Part shown: in pieces, positions 61,901 to 64,000 of the stretch
How the letters are laid out: each line of letters starts with the position of its first letter
Position numbering within the stretch: position 1 is the stretch's first letter
Assembly (NCBI GenBank): GCA_963576565.1
Contig: OY755044.1
Location: 47,821,134-47,885,133 of the forward strand
Source: Aspidapion aeneum
Lineage: Eukaryota > Arthropoda > Insecta > Coleoptera > Brentidae
Length of the DNA stretch: 64,000 nt
Reading direction: 5' to 3'
The notes under the pieces: model-generated
Seen by the model: only the letters and a program-made list of their open reading frames with translations
Database searches by the model: none
What the model was told of the DNA's origin: nothing
Position numbers and translations under genes: made by a program

Positions 61901-61999
61901 TGCCTCCTAACTGCCCCAAGTACATTCCTGAAGAGAAAATTCTCCCCCCCCCCTCCATGCACTCTACAACCCCCTAATGCCCATTCATTGACTGAACTA
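58967..61999 (-). mobile_element. 3.0-kb TIR element with 3-bp target duplication
   Basis: The left end is TAGTCCAGTCAACGAATGGG, then TTGTAGAGTGCATGGAGG and GGGGAGAATTTT. The right end is the inverse: AAAATTCTCCCCCC, CCTCCATGCACTCTACAA, CCCATTCATTGACTGAACTA. TAT flanks both ends (58964-58966 and 62000-62002), while the left palindrome arm has the uninterrupted site CTTGAACATAATAATATGGA near 43241. Subterminal sequences are also inverted (TTTTTGCCTATGACTCAATT near 59133 against AATCGAGTTAAAGGCAAAAA near 61803). The element carries the decayed gene at 59954-61061. Confidence 0.88.
59954..61061 (-). pseudogene. Decayed HAFTGC / Cys-rich protein gene of a TIR element
   Basis: Reading down the minus strand: LLHKVVWQRGSSVTEICNGY (61050 on), then QASDDADVLIVSTAIQNSL (60715 on), then in another frame ILFLHAFTGCNTTSAAFRRG (60606-60540), then ELWGWEFKVNCLVPVF (60250 on) and the C-terminal Cys cluster CRCTTDCSSIKCSCRKK followed by LNCSHLCHNCQGNCFNG (60155-60055). 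Many multi-copy uncharacterised arthropod proteins share this order: ADDAD...LIV, then HAFTGCDTTSA, then a CxCxxxC...CxC...C..C cluster at the end. Here the part between the second and third blocks is missing, and frameshifts and stops interrupt it. The function of the family is not known to me. The location inside clean TIRs suggests that it is a transposon protein, possibly the transposase or an accessory nuclease. Confidence 0.78.
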
Positions 62000-62808
62000 T
62001 ATGTTCAAGGGATTTCAGAAAACATAAGACGAAAGGGGAAATCTGATAAGGCAGTGGCGAGGCGTAAGGATTTTTTTAAGGTTGACAGAAGAAATGAAAA
62101 AAAAATACAAAAAAAAATATATTTTTATTTTGCATAAAAAGTACAACAAATATTTATATTAATAGTGTACAGTAACTCTCAAACTGTATTAAAAATAATA
62201 GTCTGCGTATTTTACTAGTAGTAAAATGGTCAATAACACTTTCCTTAAAATTTGGATATTAGAAATTTTATGTACACAAAAATGGAAAAATTAAACAATT
62301 AATTTTGTCTGGCGTCGACACCGACACATACGTATGGAAACCATATACGTAGTATTTCCATACTCCTTGTTACCCATTTACACAATGGCTGGCATTTGAT
62401 GCAAACATTCAGAAATAAAGATACGAAAAATGCACAGACACCAAATTTACATAGATAGAGTTTTTGTCAACTCTGAGCCGATGATTTGACGTGACGAATA
62501 CAAGAATAAAATATGTATTCGTAAAAGTATAACCAATTAGGACATTTTATCTTAAGGACCGGAAAAAGGATAGACTTATACCCACTGACATTGCTATTTC
62601 AAATATGTTTGCATTATGCATCATAAGGTACCGTAGGTATTGCCATAATACGTACTATAAGGAAATAATATGCATATATAATTGAAAGCAACCAATCAGG
62701 TCATTTTTGCTTAAGGACCGCAAGAACTCATGTTTGCATCATGAATTGGCAATTACCGTGGGTATTGGAATATTATGTATATGATGGAAACAACTGCAAA
62801 ATTAATTG

Positions 62809-63787
62809 TGTAAGATTCGTATTTTTTAACTTGCCTTTTTTGCAATGGGTATCAACCAAGGTAGCACCAATCACTGTTATACCATTTTAATTGTCATTTG
62901 TCACTTCCGTTCTTAATTAGCTTGACAGGCAGGCGTCAGGTACCATAAAAATAAAACAATAAACTTACTCATCTGCTCAATTATTCATAAACTTAAAGTT
63001 TACTCACCGGGGGCCTCATGCCGCCCTTCCATGCAAGTTCACTATCGTACATTCCATTAACAATAAAATCAGATATAATTTGGGTAATACTTTTAATCTT
63101 CTTTCTTCAGCATGCTACCCTAAAATAGTATGAGGGCTTCCCCTGGACGCTTAATTGCCGCTAAACAATTAGCATCCCAACATCCAAGTGATAAGGTTAT
63201 CTTTTACTGAAACCTTCCACCTTGATGTGTCATTTAGAAAGCATGTAAGAACCCATAAAACTTACAGATCCTCTAATCTGAAGGAACGCCGGTAGGCACT
63301 AACAGCCTCTTAGGTTTTTCTCAGTGGCCCGCCATAATGCGCACTGCCTCAACAGTGATCCGCCATTATGCGCTACACTACTCAACAGTGGTCCGCCATA
63401 ATGCGCACTGCCTCAACAGTGATCCGCCATTATGCGCTACACTGCTCTTTCACAAACTATCTCACTTTTCACTACTGAACTACATTCTCTCTTTTTATAT
63501 TAAACTCTATGCTTGCTTCGCAACACCCAAAACACTTGAACTTTTACCCGTCTTTACTGGGCAATATCTAACTTCTCAATAATCCTCATATCTTAATGTT
63601 TTATTCTATATAATGCTTTTTGCCTGCCTGCCTTTTTAGTCAGCATAAAATAAATAGGTGGGTGTCAATAATTATATTAAGAGGGGGTTTCAACTAATGA
63701 ATAATAATTAAAGAATATTTCAGGTATATTTATGTTAAATACAGAAAAAGGTAACTAAAAACTAATTGATTAAAAATATACGTTACA
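62809..63787 (-). repeat. Long terminal repeat of a Gypsy-like element (probable 3' LTR)
   Basis: On the minus strand the LTR would start TGTAACGTATATTT (63787 downwards) and end AATCTTACA at 62809, giving TG...CA with TGTAA/TTACA ends and a length of 979 bp. It directly follows the element's coding end and an AGGATGGCCGA stretch that is common just before LTRs of this group. The second LTR is outside the window, so the limits are inferred. The LTR contains a tandem repeat at 63324-63449. Confidence 0.7.
63324..63449 (+). repeat. Tandem repeat, unit about 61 bp, two copies
   Basis: CCGCCATAATGCGCACTGCC...TCAACAGTGATCCGCCATTA...TGCGCTACACT is repeated twice with few changes. Each unit is itself built of two related halves (CCGCCATAATGCGCACTG and CCGCCATTATGCGCTACA). 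It lies inside the LTR. Confidence 0.85.
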
Positions 63788-63824
63788 TTCGGCCATCCTG
63801 ATAATAGTCACGTCCTCGTGACTG

Positions 63825-64000
63825 CTACTCAGAATCACTAGGAAGAATAACTCCATCTTCGTCTTGTTCACTGGGACTATCTGTATCGTCGGAAACTCCA
63901 CCTGGAGGTATCCAAGGTTTCATGCGATCCACAGCTATTACATTATCGTATTTTTTTTTTGTGTGACTACGGGTAGATGATGGCATATCTTGCACACGGT
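63825..64000 (-). CDS. C-terminal end of Ty3/Gypsy-like polyprotein (partial)
   Basis: The minus strand from the window edge reads TRSHTKKKYDNVIAVDRMKP followed by WIPPGG, an acidic Ser-Pro stretch and a stop at 63825-63827. VDRxKPW shortly before an LTR is the usual end of the integrase part of Gypsy-type pol proteins (V-H-V-x-R-L-K-P-x). Only about 58 codons are inside the window and they are open. Protease, reverse transcriptase and the rest of integrase would lie beyond 64000, so I cannot say whether the element is intact. The clade is not determinable from this piece. Confidence 0.75.
   Translation of the reverse strand, partial: RVQDMPSSTRSHTKKKYDNVIAVDRMKPWIPPGGVSDDTDSPSEQDEDGVILPSDSE

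Larger units (their letters stand above)
50495..62803. repeat. Right arm of about 20-kb imperfect palindrome
   Basis: Mirror image of 42425-50430, lengthened by about 4.3 kb net by four insertions that the left arm lacks (52696-53375, 55139-57430, 57733-57917, 58967-61999) and shortened by deletions. The outer end coincides within a few bases with the LTR that begins at 62809, so the original arm may have been longer. Confidence 0.85.

Overview
This is a nuclear, AT-rich, intron-rich eukaryotic window, almost certainly from an insect with a large, repeat-dense genome. A beetle is my guess from the style of the LINEs, but I cannot prove the order. The only conserved host gene I can support is NPC1, the Niemann-Pick C1 intracellular cholesterol transporter, on the + strand. 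Four exons with good splice sites (28438-28593, 30028-30140, 30640-30829, 35014-35235) join in phase and encode about 227 residues of the lumenal sterol-binding N-terminal domain. A weak candidate signal-peptide exon lies at 27482-27538. No later NPC1 exon is visible, so the intron after 35235 would run at least 28.7 kb.

The rest is mobile and repetitive DNA. 0.5-5.1 kb is a long foldback with smaller elements nested in its loop. 5.2-7.3 kb, 9.3-10.4 kb, 23.4-24.1 kb and 52.7-53.4 kb carry copies of one roughly 700-bp hairpin-ended element, each with a TCTG or TCTGTATG microsatellite. 7.4-8.9 kb, 13.7-14.0 kb and 14.6-16.8 kb are tandem-repeat tracts; the last has a period of about 142 bp with a three-monomer higher-order pattern. 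17.8-18.2 kb is a LINE 3' end. 18.3-20.0 kb and 20.1-22.5 kb are two adjacent foldbacks. 24.3-26.5 kb is a mosaic containing six copies of a hammerhead-ribozyme-like motif, two of them as a 102-bp tandem dimer inside nested inverted repeats.

Downstream of the NPC1 exons, 33.8-34.6 kb is a foldback built from short GCGCTATTTTGTAGC-type repeats, 36.5-38.0 kb is a TA-flanked element, and 38.3-39.65 kb is a foldback centred on an AT tract. 40.3-41.6 kb is a broken LINE.

From about 42.4 to 62.8 kb there is an imperfect palindrome of about 20 kb, centred near 50.46 kb. Both arms carry the same two overlapping copies of a decayed endonuclease/reverse-transcriptase LINE. Because the arms are mutual references, several later insertions can be read as filled/empty site pairs: a 5'-truncated LINE with a long open reading frame (55139-57430), a 185-bp TA-flanked MITE (57733-57917), a 3.0-kb TIR element carrying a decayed HAFTGC/Cys-rich protein gene (58967-61999), one hairpin-microsatellite element (52696-53375), and in the left arm a foldback (45256-46152). 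The window ends in the 3' part of a Ty3/Gypsy-like LTR retrotransposon on the minus strand (62809-64000).

No tRNA, rRNA or CRISPR array was found. The most unusual items are the hammerhead-like repeats, the palindrome with its datable insertions, the TIR element that gives a transposon context to a widespread uncharacterised arthropod protein family, and the microsatellite-carrying hairpin elements.
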